Assembly: GCF_030161895.1 (NCBI RefSeq)
Contig: NZ_BSVB01000001.1
Span: 3,224,001-3,288,000, forward strand
DNA: 64,000 nucleotides
Origin: Pseudolysinimonas kribbensis
GTDB lineage: Bacteria; Actinomycetota; Actinomycetes; Actinomycetales; Microbacteriaceae
Direction of reading: 5' to 3'
The notes under the pieces were generated by a model that saw nothing but the letters and a program-made list of their open reading frames with translations, had not been told where the DNA came from and did no database searches. How positions within the stretch are numbered: the stretch's first letter is position 1; every line of letters begins with the position of its first letter. Shown here piece after piece: positions 1-10,665 of this stretch. The position numbers and the translations under genes are program-made.

Positions 1-371
1 AGGGTCGCCGTCGCGCAGACGAAGCGCGGCGCCGAGCGCGAGGTTGCCGCCGGCGCTGGCGCCTCCGAGGTGTGCAGAGCGGGGGCGCCGAGCTCGGCCG
101 CGTTCCGGCGCAGCCAGGCCCAGGCGATCAGGACGTCGTCGGACGGGGCGGGGAAGCGCACGGTGTCCGTGGCCAGACGATAGTCGGCCGTCACGACGAG
201 GTGGCCGCGCGCGGCGAGCGTCGTGGCGACCCAGTCGGCCTCCGGCATCCGGAGGTCGCCTCCCGAGAAGCCGCCGCCGTGCAGCCACAGCAGCGCGTCG
301 CCCCGGGGCCGATCGGGACGGTAGATCCTCACCGGGACGCCCGAGGCGTCGATCTGGGTGACGGGGCTCAC
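1..371 (-). CDS. Alpha/beta hydrolase, HSL-like esterase (partial, frameshifted)
   Basis: This is the N-terminal part of a hormone-sensitive-lipase-type alpha/beta hydrolase that runs off the left edge. Read from a GTG at 371, it has the oxyanion-hole motif LHGGGF near residue 30 and, after a one-base frameshift at about 70-78, the nucleophile elbow GGASAGGNLA. A purine-rich ribosome binding site precedes the GTG. It is divergent from the LacI-type gene, and a LacI-type operator lies between them. It therefore probably belongs to the same carbohydrate regulon, perhaps as a deacylating esterase acting on decorated glycosides. The substrate cannot be told from sequence. The frameshift looks like a missing base rather than decay, because both sides are well conserved. 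Confidence 0.75.
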   Translation of the reverse strand, partial: MSPVTQIDASGVPVRIYRPDRPRGDALLWLHGGGFSGGDLRMPEADWVATTLAARGHLVVTADYRLATDTVRFPAPSDDVLIAWAWLRRNAAELGAPALHTSEAPAPAATSRSAPRFVCATAT

Positions 372-434
372 GCGGGTCCGCCTTTCCGGAATTGGGGAGG
401 GCGCGCCCTTCGAGAGCCGAAGCGCAACCGACAT

Positions 435-446
435 TGAACCGTTTCA
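435..446. promoter_or_regulatory. LacI-type operator in the divergent hydrolase/regulator promoter
   Basis: TGAACCGTTTCA is an imperfect inverted repeat of the TGAAA-n2-TTTCA type bound by many LacI-family regulators. It lies just downstream of the -10 of the leftward hydrolase promoter and upstream of the lacI-type gene, so it could repress the hydrolase and autoregulate the repressor. A related site overlaps the transporter promoter at 1671-1682. Confidence 0.6.
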
Positions 447-450
447 TCGT

Positions 451-480
451 AAAATAGGATCGGACGTGGGCTCGTGTCAA
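451..480 (-). promoter_or_regulatory. Promoter for the leftward hydrolase
   Basis: On the minus strand a perfect TTGACA (480-475) is followed after 18 bases by TATTTT (456-451). The expected start of transcription falls next to the operator at 435-446, which suits repression by the divergently encoded LacI-type protein. Confidence 0.55.
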
Positions 481-505
481 ATGCGACCCGAGGAAAGGTG
501 CGGAC

Positions 506-1509
506 GTGGCTGGTTCGGTGGGGATTCGTGACGTCGCCGCACGCGCAGGTGTCTCCATCGGCACGGTCTCGAACGTCCTGAACAAGCCGGACCTGGTCTC
601 CGAGGAGACCCTGATCAAGGTGCAGCGGGTCATCGACGAGCTCGGTTTCGTGCGCAACGACCTCGCACGCCAGCTGAAGATGGGTGGGGGCACGACGTTC
701 GGGATGATCGTCCTGAATGTGGCGAACCCGTTCTTCGCGGAGCTGGCCCACGCGAGCGAGACGGCCGCCGAGCAACTCGGGTGCACGGTCGTGCTCGGCA
801 GCAGCGACCAGCTTCCTCGACGTGAGGAGCGCTACATCGACCTCTTCGAGGAGCAGCGCGTGCGCGGCATGCTGATCGCCCCGCTCGATGGGCCGACGGC
901 GCGCATCCGTCGCCTTCGCGAGCGAGGCACCCCGCTCGTGCTCTTCTCGAACCATCGCGACACCGGCGACTTCTGCACGGTCGCGATGGACGGCGACGCG
1001 GGTGGCTACCTCGCCGTGTCGCACCTCGTGGAGCAGGGCCGGCGCCACATCGCCTTCCTCGGCGGTCCTCTGCACCAGGTGCAGGACCGGTGGACCGGCG
1101 CGATGCGCGCCTGCGCCGAGACCTCCGGGGTCAAGCTGAGCCATATCGACACCGCCGACCAGACAATCGCCGACGGGCGAGCCGCGGGGAGCGGCTGGCC
1201 GGACTGTCGGAGGATCGGCCCGACGCCGTCTTCGCGGCGAACGATCTGCTTGCGCTCGGGTTGATGCAATCGCTCGTCCGGGCGGGCGTGCGACTTCCGC
1301 ACGACATCGCGATCGTCGGCTACGACGACATCGACTACGCAGCGTCCGCGATCGTGCCGCTCTCCACGATCCGGCAGCCGAAGAGAGACCTTGCCCGGGA
1401 GGCGGTCCGGCTCGTGCTCGACGAGGCGACGGATAAGGCCGGACACCGGCACGAGCATCTCCAACTGCCTCCCGAGCTGGTCGTCCGCGAGAGTTCGCAG
1501 CCCGCCTGA
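506..1509 (+). CDS. LacI-family transcriptional repressor (frameshifted)
   Basis: This is a LacI/GalR regulator of about 334 residues. The N-terminal helix-turn-helix (residues 6-26, with DVAARAGVS and GTVSNVLN) is followed by a periplasmic-binding-protein-like sensor domain ending in the usual VGYDDIDYA stretch. The frame breaks at the GGGG run at 1186-1189; one extra G joins DGRAAG to ERLAGLSEDRPDAVFAAND and makes the length a multiple of three. The start is a GTG preceded by AGGAAAGG. It heads the glycoside island and most likely represses the transporter and hydrolases in the absence of a sugar ligand, perhaps rhamnose or a rhamnoside. The operators at 435, 1540 and 1671 are its likely targets. 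Confidence 0.85.
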
Positions 1510-1516
1510 AGGGGGT

Positions 1517-1531
1517 GGGTCGGAATGACCC
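1517..1531 (+). terminator. Weak hairpin after the LacI-type gene
   Basis: GGGTC-n5-GACCC forms a five-pair stem right after the repressor stop. There is no T-run, so termination is only possible, not assured. Confidence 0.3.
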
Positions 1532-1539
1532 GGGAGATT

Positions 1540-1551
1540 TGAAACGTCTTA
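1540..1551. promoter_or_regulatory. Secondary LacI-type half-conserved operator
   Basis: TGAAACGTCTTA matches the left half of the LacI-type consensus and degenerates on the right. It lies about 130 bases upstream of the better operator at 1671-1682, a spacing at which a second site could support DNA looping. Confidence 0.35.
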
Positions 1552-1640
1552 TGACGGCAAGGAACGTTCCAGTTCTGACCGTTGTGAGACGCGTTGCCCG
1601 GCCCCCGGGGCCCCGGAATACGGGGAATCTTGCGCCGCGC

Positions 1641-1669
1641 TTGACACACGTCCTCGCCCTGCTCAGAAT
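1641..1669 (+). promoter_or_regulatory. Promoter of the ABC transporter/glycosidase operon
   Basis: A perfect TTGACA (1641-1646) is followed by a 17-base spacer and CAGAAT (1664-1669). It is one of the best sigma-70-type promoters in the window, and the operator at 1671-1682 begins just after the -10. Confidence 0.7.
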
Positions 1670-1670
1670 A

Positions 1671-1682
1671 TGAAAGGTTTCA
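1671..1682. promoter_or_regulatory. LacI-type operator over the transporter operon start site
   Basis: TGAAAGGTTTCA is a perfect inverted repeat with a two-base centre. It sits between the -10 and the expected transcription start of the operon, the position expected for a repressor that blocks initiation. The adjacent repressor gene is the obvious candidate. Confidence 0.7.
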
Positions 1683-1757
1683 ATACCGGCATGAGGAGCT
1701 TCTTGCGGCCGGCATCGGCACCAACCCCGCACCATTCATCGAGGAAGGAAGTGGACA

Positions 1758-3103
1758 ATGACGTCACGCACATCACGGGTCCGCCGCACATGGATCGCGG
1801 TCGCCGCGGCGGTCGCGGTGGTTCCGATGCTCGCCGCCTGCGGAGGCAACGCCGCCGCCACCGGCTCCGCAGGTGAGATCGACGGCAGCACCATCGTGCT
1901 GCAGACGGTGAACTCGCTCCAGCCGCAGTTCCAGCAGTACGCGGACGCGTACACGAAGAAATTCCCCCAGCGCAAGGTCGAGGTGCGCGCGACCACCGAT
2001 GACGGCGCGAAGTACGCCCAGCAGTTGGCCACGGCGCGCATCAGCGGCAAGCTGCCCGACGTCTTCTTCAACGTCGACTACCTCGCCGACACTCTGGCGA
2101 AGGCCAACGTCCCGCTCGACCTCGCTCCCGGCATCAAGGACGGCAAGCTCGGCTCCCTGAAGCTCGACGACTTCGTGGCACCGTTCGTCGGGCAGTACCG
2201 GCCGATCAATCATCCCGATCAAGTGACCGGTCTGCCGGTCAGTGCCGATTCGGTCGGGCTCTTCTACGACAAGACGCTCTTCGACAAGTACGGCGTCACC
2301 GAGTATCCGAAGTCGGACTGGACCTGGGACGACATGATGCGCGTGGCGAAGGAGATCCAGGCCAAGAGCGGCGGCAAGGTGTACGGCATCAAGGCGCCGC
2401 TCACCGACGGCAGCAATCAGCTCGTCTTCGGCCCGGTGCTCAGGGCCTTCGGTGCCGACGTCTACAACGGCAAGACGGGCAAGTCGGACATCGGCAGCGC
2501 CGACGCCGTGAAGGGGTGGAAGCTCCTGATCAGCATGTACGGCACGTCGTCGAACCCCTACTCGGCCAACCCGAACGACGCATCGCTCGGATTCGGTGCG
2601 GGCAACGTCGCGATGGGCATCGGCTCGAGAGCGGGCATCCCCGGGCTCCAGAAGACCGTGAAGGATGACTGGAACGTGCAGACGATGCCGACGATCAACG
2701 GCAAGTCGACCGCGGGCGGCGGGTCCTACGGGCTCTCGATCTCGCAGACGAGCAAGAACCAGGATGCCGCCTGGGCCTTCCTGAAGTGGTTCTACAGCAA
2801 GGACGGCATGGCGGTGGCCCAGAAGGTCGGCGGCGTGATCCCCCGACCAACGACGGCATCGACCACGGCACCTGGAAGGACACGGGCGGCAAGCCGCCGT
2901 CGAACATCGCGATCTTCGGCGCGTCCGCCCGTACCGCCGCCCTGCTGACGCCGATGCCCGGGTCCTCCGGAAGCGTGATGACGCAGGCGACCGTGAAGGC
3001 GACGCAGGAGGTCGTGTTGCAGCACGTGCCGGCTGAGAAGGCCTTCCGGGAGGCTCAGGACACCGTCAACGCCCAGCTGGCGAAGGACACGAAGAACAAG
3101 TAG
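1758..3103 (+). CDS. Sugar ABC transporter substrate-binding lipoprotein (frameshifted)
   Basis: This is an extracellular solute-binding protein, family 1, of about 448 residues. It has a lipoprotein signal peptide with basic N-terminus, hydrophobic core and lipobox LAAC (Cys28), so it should be anchored outside the membrane by lipid. The body has the usual PVSADSVGLFYDKTLF, WTWDDM and AWAFLKWFYS stretches. The frame breaks in the CCCCC run at 2840-2844; one more C gives the continuous GGVIPPTNDGID. The start has GAGGAAGG at a good spacing. It leads an operon with two permeases and glycosidases, so it should capture the oligosaccharide or glycoside those enzymes act on. No ATPase gene is present; a shared MsiK-type ATPase encoded elsewhere is the normal arrangement. 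Confidence 0.88.
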
Positions 3104-3179
3104 GCCGGGAACACCGGGACCGCGGTGCGAGCAGCGCCGCGGTCCCTCCCCGTCCGCGAGACGACGACGGAGTCACCGG

Positions 3180-4133
3180 ATGACGACATCCAGCACCACG
3201 CCGCGGGCAGCGGTGTCCCGTGGTTCGAGGGCGGGGCGATCATCCGGTCGGCGGCGCACGACGCGGGTCGACACGGTCACCGCGACGGCCTTCCTCACCC
3301 CGGCGATGATCGGCTTCATCCTGTTCGTGATCATCCCCGCGCTCGGCGGACTCGCTCTGTCCTTCTTCGAATGGGATCTGTTCAGTCCGCCCCGGTTCGT
3401 CGGCCTCGACAACGTCGTGCGGTTGTTCACGGATCCGGACATGTGGCAGGCGCTCGGGGTCACCGGGCTCTTCGTCGTCATGGGCGTGATCCCGACGGTC
3501 GTGATCGGATTCCTCCTCGCCGTTCTGATCAACGCGAGACTGCCCGGCGTGTCGGTGCTGCGGGTGTTCTACTTCGCGCCGATGATCGCCTCCGCCGCTG
3601 TCGCGTCGGTGATCTGGGCGGCGCTGTACGACCCGCGCTACGGCCTCGTGAACCAGGTGCTCAGCTGGTTCGGCGTGGACGGGCCGGCTTGGCTCTCCGA
3701 CACCACCTGGGCACGCCCGGCGCTGGTGATCATGATGATCTGGGGCGCGCTGCCGATCGTGATCATCCTCTACCTCGGCGGGTTGCAGCGCGTGTCCGAC
3801 GACATCTACGCGGCGGCCTCGCTCGACGGAGCGGGCGCCTGGCGTCAGCTGTGGTCGATGACCTGGCCGAACGTGTGGCCGACGACGCTGCTCGTGACCG
3901 TCCTCCAGGCCGTGGGATTCGTCAGCGGATCCTTCGAGGTCTCGCTGATCATGACGAACGGCGGCCCGCTGGGCACGACGCAGAGCCTCGCCCTCTACGC
4001 CTACAAGGTCGCGTTCTCCGATCGCGACATCGGCTACGCCAGCGCTCTCTCGCTGTTCCAGCTCGTGCTGATGGGCGCGATCGTGGTGCTCGTGCGGGCA
4101 TTGATCCGGATTCGAAAGGCGTCCTCGCGATGA
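3180..4133 (+). CDS. ABC sugar permease, MalF type
   Basis: This is an integral membrane permease of 317 residues with about six membrane segments. The cytoplasmic EAA-type loop (DDIYAAASLDGAGAWRQLW) that docks to the ATPase lies near residue 215. The N-terminus is a basic cytoplasmic tail of about 35 residues. It pairs with the next gene, whose ATG overlaps this stop by four bases (ATGA), so translation is probably coupled. Together with the upstream lipoprotein they form the importer. It is intact. Confidence 0.9.
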   Translation: MTTSSTTPRAAVSRGSRAGRSSGRRRTTRVDTVTATAFLTPAMIGFILFVIIPALGGLALSFFEWDLFSPPRFVGLDNVVRLFTDPDMWQALGVTGLFVVMGVIPTVVIGFLLAVLINARLPGVSVLRVFYFAPMIASAAVASVIWAALYDPRYGLVNQVLSWFGVDGPAWLSDTTWARPALVIMMIWGALPIVIILYLGGLQRVSDDIYAAASLDGAGAWRQLWSMTWPNVWPTTLLVTVLQAVGFVSGSFEVSLIMTNGGPLGTTQSLALYAYKVAFSDRDIGYASALSLFQLVLMGAIVVLVRALIRIRKASSR

Positions 4134-4954
4134 GGTCCACCCTCCGCAACGTCGTGCGCTACCTCGCCATCCTCGTCGGCGCCTTCGTGCTGGCGCTTCC
4201 GTTGCTTTTCATGGTCTCCGGATCGTTGAAGTCGGCGACCGAGATCAACACCTTCCCGCCCCGGCTGCTGCCCGCGACGCCGATCTGGCAGAACTTCGCC
4301 GACGCCTGGACCTACCTGACCGCCGGCGTGATCGCGAACTCGTTCGTCTTCGCTCTCGGGATCGTCGGGCTGCAGCTGATCATCTCGCTGCCCGCGGCAT
4401 TCGCACTCGCGAAGATCCCGTTCAAATGGACCGCGGCGGTCATGGCATCGCTCATCGTGCCGATGTTCATCCCGGGCAACCTGACGTTGATTCCCCTGTT
4501 CATCGTCACCTTCCAGCTCGGCTGGCTGAACTCGTTCGCGGGGTTGATCATCCCGATGGCGGCGCAGTGCGCCTTCGCGGTGCTGCTGTTCCGTCAGTTC
4601 TTCGCGAGCCTGCCGGGCGGGCTGATCGAGGCGGCGCGCATCGACGGCGCCAGCTGGGGGCGAGTCCTGTGGTCGATCGGGATCCCGCTGTCGCGTCCGG
4701 CGCTCGCGACGTTCTGCTCGGTGAGCTTCCTGACGGCGTGGAACATGTACATCTGGCCGCAGGTGGTGGCGCCGGATCCCGAGCACCGCGTGCTGAATGT
4801 CGCACTCGCCCCGTTGGCCGGGGGCGAGAACTCGCTGATCCCGCCATCGGTCGGCCTCGCCGGTGCCGTGATCGCCATGGTGCCGGTGCTGATCGTGTTC
4901 ATCGTGTTCCAGAAGTGGTACATCAAGGGCGTCGCGGGGACGGGGCTGGAGTAG
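4130..4954 (+). CDS. ABC sugar permease, MalG type
   Basis: This is the second permease, 274 residues with six membrane helices and an EAA-type loop (GLIEAARIDGASWGRVLWSIGIPLS) in the second half. The conserved ending KWYIKGVAGTGLE is typical of MalG-like permeases of the family-1 sugar importers. It overlaps the previous gene by four bases, and the glycosidase start codon follows its TAG directly, so the genes are tightly co-transcribed. No defects are seen. Confidence 0.9.
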   Translation: MRSTLRNVVRYLAILVGAFVLALPLLFMVSGSLKSATEINTFPPRLLPATPIWQNFADAWTYLTAGVIANSFVFALGIVGLQLIISLPAAFALAKIPFKWTAAVMASLIVPMFIPGNLTLIPLFIVTFQLGWLNSFAGLIIPMAAQCAFAVLLFRQFFASLPGGLIEAARIDGASWGRVLWSIGIPLSRPALATFCSVSFLTAWNMYIWPQVVAPDPEHRVLNVALAPLAGGENSLIPPSVGLAGAVIAMVPVLIVFIVFQKWYIKGVAGTGLE

Positions 4955-7637
4955 GTGACCATCGACGAGATGGCCGCCCGGGCCGCTGCCGGGGCGGGGG
5001 AGGAGACGGGCAGCGTCTCCGAGGCGCGCATCGACGAGATCCGTTGCGAGTATGAGACGGAGGCGCTCGGCATCGGCGTCGCGTCGCCGCGGCTGAGCTG
5101 GACGATCGGCACCGAGGACGCCGGTTTCGAGTTCGACCGCTACGAGATCGAACTCGCTCGCGACGACGGATCTCACGAGTCGGCGATCGTCGAGTCGCGC
5201 GACCAGGTGCTCGTGCCGTGGCCGTTCGCGCCGCTGCGCTCTCGCGAGCGTGTCTCGGTGAACGTACGGGTCGGCCGCGGCGATGGGTGGACGGCGCCGA
5301 GCCGGACCCTCGTGATCGAGGCCGGTCTGCTCGAGCCCGCGGACTGGAGCGCGGACCTCGTCAGCCCCGCGTCCCTGGGCGATCTCGACGACGGAGCACC
5401 GATCGTCTTCCGCGACGTGGAGGTCGACGAACGGCCCGTCCGGGCGCGGCTCTACGTCACCGCCCTCGGGCTGTACGAGTTCTCGATCAACGGGCAGCGG
5501 GTGGGCGAGGACATCCTGACCCCGGGGTGGACCGCGTACCAGCATCGGCTGCGCTACCAGACCTACGACGTGACCGAGCTCGTGACGACGGGCGCCGTCG
5601 CGCTTCGCGCCGTCCTCGGCAACGGCTGGTATCGCGGCCAGCTCGTCTGGCCGGGCAATCGATCCAGCTATGGCGACCGTCTGGCCCTGCTGGCGCAGCT
5701 CGAGCTGACGTTCGCGGATGGAACGACCACGACGATCGGCACGGACGCGGACTGGCACGCCTGCCGAAGCGGCATCCTCCGAGACGACCTGTATGACGGC
5801 CAGTCGACGGATCGCCGGATCCGCGACGATGCCGCGTGTCGGCGAAGCGAGCCGGTCGAGGTCCTCCCGCCGTACGGTGGCGCTCTCGTCGCCCGTACCG
5901 GCCCGCCCGTCCGCATCACCCAGACCCTGCCGGCGACGCGGATCCTCACCGCTCCCAGCGGCGCGCTCATCGCCGATTTCGGACAGAACCTCGTCGGCTG
6001 GGTGCGGCTGCGGGTGCGCAACGCGTCGCCGGGCGAGCGCGTGACCATCCGACATGCGGAGGTGCTCGAGCACGGCGAACTGGGCACGCGGCCCCTGCGC
6101 AGCGCCAAGGCGACGAACGAGTACCTCCTCGCGGGAGACGCGGAGGAGACGCTCCAGCCCACGTTCACCTTCAGCGGGTTCCGCTATGCCGAGATCTCCG
6201 GCGTTCCCGATCTGCGCGCGGAGGACGTCGACGCCCTCGTGATCGGCTCGGACCTGGAGCGCACGGGATGGTTCGTGTCGTCCGACCCGGACCTCAATCG
6301 ACTGCACGAGAACGTCGTGTGGAGCATGCGCGGCAACTTCCTCGATCTGCCCACCGATTGCCCGCAACGGGATGAGCGGCTGGGCTGGACCGGCGACATC
6401 CAGGTGTTCGCCCCGACGGCCGCATTCCTCCTCGACGTCTCCGGCTTCCTCGCCGGGTGGCTGCGCGACCTGGCCGCCGAGCAGAAGCCGGACGGGGAGT
6501 GCCCTACGTGATCCCCGATGTCCTGCGCGAACCCGATCCGGGCGCGGCGGGATGGAGCGATGCCGCGACGCTCGTGCCGGACGCCCTGTATCGCGCCTAC
6601 GGCGACCGCGCGCTTCTCTCGGATCAGTACTCCTCGATGCGCGCGTGGGTCGAGAAGGCCACCCGGCTGGCGGGCGACGATCACCTGTGGAACACCGGTT
6701 TCCAGTTCGGGGACTGGCTCGACCCCACCGCTCCGCCGGAGGACGCGGGTGCGGCGCAGGCCGACAAGTACGTGGTCGCGAGCGCCTACTACGTCCGCTC
6801 GCTGCGCGCGGTGCGCGACGCGGCGGGCGTCCTCGGGATCCCGGACGATGCGGAGCGCTACGACGCGCTCGAGCGCCTTGCGGTGGCGGCCTTCAATCGC
6901 GAGTACGTGAGCGCCGATGGTCGCATCCGCAGCGACTGCCAGACCGTCTACGCGCTCGCGCTCTGCTGGCAGCTGCTGGACTCGGAGCGCAACGGGCCGG
7001 CGCGGCCGATCGGCTCGCGGAGCTGGTCGTCGAGGCCGACCACCGGGTCAGCACCGGGTTCGTCGGCACCCCTCTGATCCTGGACGCGCTCACGATCGCC
7101 GGCCGCACCGATCTCGCGTACGCGATGCTGCTGCAGCGCGAGTGCCCGTCGTGGCTGTACGCGGTGGCGATGGGTGCGACCACGATCTGGGAGCGGTGGG
7201 ATTCCATGCTGCCCGACGGCGCGATCAACCCCGGGTCGATGACCTCGTTCAACCACTACGCCTATGGCGCGGTCGCGGACTGGATGCATCGTGCGCTGGG
7301 AGGCCTGAGCCCCGCAGAGCCGGGCTATCGGCGCGTGACGGTGCGGCCGATGCTCTCGTCGGCCGGGGTCCCCGTCGCCAGCGCCCAGGTCGGGCACCGG
7401 TCGCCGTACGGCGACATCGAGTGCGACTGGCAGATCGACGGCGATGTACTGCGCCTGGCCGTGACGCTGCCCTACGGCGTGACCGCGGACGTCTGGCTGC
7501 CCGGCGAGGTGGCCCCGCGCATCGTCGGCATCGGCACGCACCGCTTCACCACGGCCCTCGCACCGACGCGAGGATCCCGGCAGTCACCGATATCCGGGGA
7601 TCCTCGATCCCGCGGACGCAATGGGAGGACCTCATGA
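4955..7637 (+). CDS. GH78 alpha-L-rhamnosidase (two frameshifts)
   Basis: This is a glycoside hydrolase family 78 enzyme of about 894 residues that releases terminal alpha-L-rhamnose. It has an N-terminal fibronectin-like sandwich, the rhamnosidase N domain (VTALGLYEFSINGQRVG), a concanavalin-like domain (DFGQNLVGWVRL) and the six-hairpin catalytic barrel with DCPQRDERLGWTGD, whose Glu is the expected acid, plus the later TIWERWD. The frame breaks at GGGG (6494-6497) and GGG (6994-6996); one G at each restores the protein. There is no signal peptide, so it probably acts on imported rhamnosides. The start is the GTG right after the permease stop. It overlaps the next gene by four bases. Confidence 0.88.
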
Positions 7638-10600
7638 CCGACGTGTTCACGCGCTTCACGCCCAGCAGGCGCTCGTTCCTGAAGGGAGCGGGCGTCGTCG
7701 CCGCCGCGAGCGCCGCCCTGACGCGGCTCCAGCCGCCGCGAGCGGAGCCGGATCCCGCCGCGACCTATCTGCTCGAGAACGGCTACGTCAGCCTGTCGGG
7801 CGCGTACGGCAAGCTCACGCGGTTCGCGTGCGATCCGACGGGTCGGGGCCACTACGAGCCGACCGCGTTCAGCTCGGTCTTCCTCGGCGGCACGGACTTC
7901 TTCGACGCCGGTTTCAACGACGACGTGACCTGGACGACGCAGGCAGGCAGGCTCAGCCTCGCGGGGATCCAGCTCCCGTCCGTCAAGAACCTGACGCAGT
8001 CCCAGCTCAGCGACCCGATCCCGCTCAGCACCGGCCACACGCTCGGCCAGTCCTTCACCTCGACAGCCTTCCGGTTCACCCGCGTCGGCGGGCAGTTCCC
8101 GACGTGGAGCAGCTCGACCACATCGCTGAAGCTGACGCTCTATTCCGGCACCCCGGCCACCGGCCTCACGGAGATCGGCAGCGCGCGGATCGATCCGGTG
8201 AAGGACAACGGCTGGGCCTATGTCGATGTGCCGGCGCAGCCCGCCGGCATCTACTATCTCGAGGCGTCCGACGGTTCGGGCACGCCCGGATGGTGGGGCA
8301 AGAGCGGCACCAGCACCGTCGACCCGCATGGCGCATCCTTCGCGGATCGCGTGCAGCTCACCGGGCGGGCGATGACCCTCGACGCGGTCGGCTACGACGT
8401 CGACGGTGTCGCGACCTGGGACCTCGAGCTCAACGGCCCGAGGCTCGACAGCACCTATCAGCTGACGTGGCAGGGCGCTCCCCGCGCGGACGTCGGCATG
8501 ACCCTGAACACGTCGTGGGTGAAGGACGGATACTCCATCGACTACGAGGACGGCATCCTGTTCAGCCGGTTCGTCGGCGATGGCGGTGCGTATCTCCCGG
8601 CCCAGCAGCTGAAACGCCGGACGGCATGGACCAATGCGGTGAGCGGATCCAAGTGGGTCGCCGGAACCGGCACCGGACCGTACGACCTTCGCATCACGGC
8701 GGCCCGACCGACGCTCAACGGCACGATGACGGCCGCCGCGATGAAACTGACGCTCGAGACCGGCGGCACCGAGGCGACGCAGGTCGTCTCCCGCACCGTC
8801 GGGTTCGACGTGCAAGCCCACACCGAGGTCCTGCCGGCGATCTTCCCGGTCTTCACGGCATCCGACACCGTACGGGCGAGCCAGGTCTCGTCGTTCTACT
8901 GGGAACGTGCCCTCAGCTTCCGGTTCGATGGCCACGCCGCCGACTGGGCGGACTGGAACGGCCGGGTGCTGGACTGGACATCGACAGCGGGACGGGAGGC
9001 GCAGCGATCCAACCTGCTCGCGATCAGGCAAGACGACGACGGCTACGTCTGGTCGTGGTCGGATGCCCCCGGCTGGCCGTTCCCCGACCCGAAGCTCTAC
9101 GACGCCCGGCACTTCACCTCCAATGCCATGTACATCCTCGGCGCATGGCGGTACTACTCCTGGACCGGCGACTCCTCGTTCCTCGCCACGGTTCTGCCGC
9201 GCGTGCGCAAGGCGATGGACTTCTATCTGGAGTCCCTCGGCGGCGCGAGCGGAATCGTCACGATCGCGTCCCCCGATCACAGTGGCCGTGACGGGGCGCT
9301 GAGCTCCAACTACTGGGACATCACCTCGTTCGGTCATCTCGACGCCTTCCTCAACGCCTACTTCTACGGAGCGCTCGAGGCCATGGCACAGCTCGAGGAC
9401 CACGTCGGCGGGCGCACACGGGCCAAGCAGTTGCGCGGTCTGCGCCCCGCGGTGCGCAAGCGCTACAACGACCTGTTCTGGAACGACACGGACGGCCGGT
9501 ACGTGCAGTGCATCGACGTGGATGGGGTGCGGCACGACTTCGGAGCGACATACGTGAACCTCGAGGCCGCGTCGTTCGGCCTGCCGTCGGACTCCCAGGC
9601 CGAGCGCATCTTCGACTGGCTGGATCACGGCCGCACCGAGCTGCAGGACTCGGTCGTGCTGATCGAGAGCGGGGGCCTCGCGCCCAAGATCGCGCCCGGA
9701 CACAGCATGGGGATGAGCTTCACCGCGGATGCGCCCTTCACGAGCGTCGCGGCACGGTTCCCGACCTACGGCGAACGCGGCGCCGCCTTCACGATGACGC
9801 TGTATCGCGGACTGCCCGGTCACGCGCCGGTCATGATCGCGGAGAAGGACTTCAGCGACTGGAGCGACGGGAGCGTCGCCCACCTCGACCTGGAGACGCA
9901 GCCCGCCGGCGTCTACTACCTGGAGGTCTCGAAGGTCATCGGAACGCTTGCGTGGTGGTCGTCGGCGAAGCCGGTGGCGGGCGCCGCCGCCTATTCGGAC
10001 GGCGCCGTGGCGCCGGATGCCGCGACCCGCTTCATCGCGGCGCTCGGCGCCTATCGCGAGGGCCCCGCCGACATCTACTCGACGTGGCAGTTCGCCCCCA
10101 GGGCGACGACGCGGCGGAACAGCTACTGGTTCTTCCTGAGCGAGCTCACGACGCCCTTCGGTCAGCAGGTGCAGGACGGTGGCGCGATCCTCTACACCTC
10201 GGGCTTCGACGTGATGGCACGTGCCCGCTACCGATCCGCCGACGACGCATGGGCCCGGATGACGGCGATCCTCGATCGCTGGAAGGAACCCGACCACCTC
10301 TCCGGCGGTTCGCCCCTCCTCCACGGTGAGAGCACCGCCGACGTCGGCGGCTCGGTCGGGACCGACATCCCGTTCCCCGAGAGCGGCCTCGCGCCGGCGA
10401 GCTTCCTCTACGCGTTCGTGGGCGCCGAGGCGGAGCCGGATGCCCTGGTGATCACCCCCGGCTCCCGTCGACGCTGAGCAACGCGGGCGTCCGCCATCTG
10501 TCGTGGCACGGGCACGACCTCGAACTCGTGGTGACGCGCGATACGGTCTCGATCCAGGGCGACGGCATCTCGCTGGCCCGACGCTACCGGCCGGGCAGAT

Positions 10601-10665
10601 CGGTGCGGGTGACGGTGAACGAGCTGACGCACGGGAACGCACATGGCACCGGGAACGGACGCTGA
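7634..10665 (+). CDS. Tat-exported six-hairpin glycosidase with a duplicated sandwich domain (frameshifted near end)
   Basis: This is a large secreted glycoside-hydrolase-like protein of about 1010 residues. The N-terminus carries a twin-arginine signal (SRRSFLKG plus a hydrophobic stretch). A six-hairpin region in the second half includes SWSDAPGWPFPDPKLYDARH and SNYWDITSFGHLDAFLNAY. Two related beta-rich domains of about 110 residues occur, at roughly 135-245 and 680-785; each ends in a PAGxYYLE stretch followed by WW, and the second is inserted in the catalytic half. The frame breaks at CCCCC (10455-10459); adding a C extends the protein by about 70 residues to a TGA at 10665 overlapping the next gene. 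I do not recognise a numbered family with certainty. Its place between two GH78 genes suggests an exported enzyme acting on rhamnose-containing glycans. Confidence 0.72.

Noticed and set aside
1561..1570. GGAACGTTCC as an operator
   Set aside because: It is a perfect but short palindrome, expected by chance at this scale, and does not match the LacI-type sites nearby.
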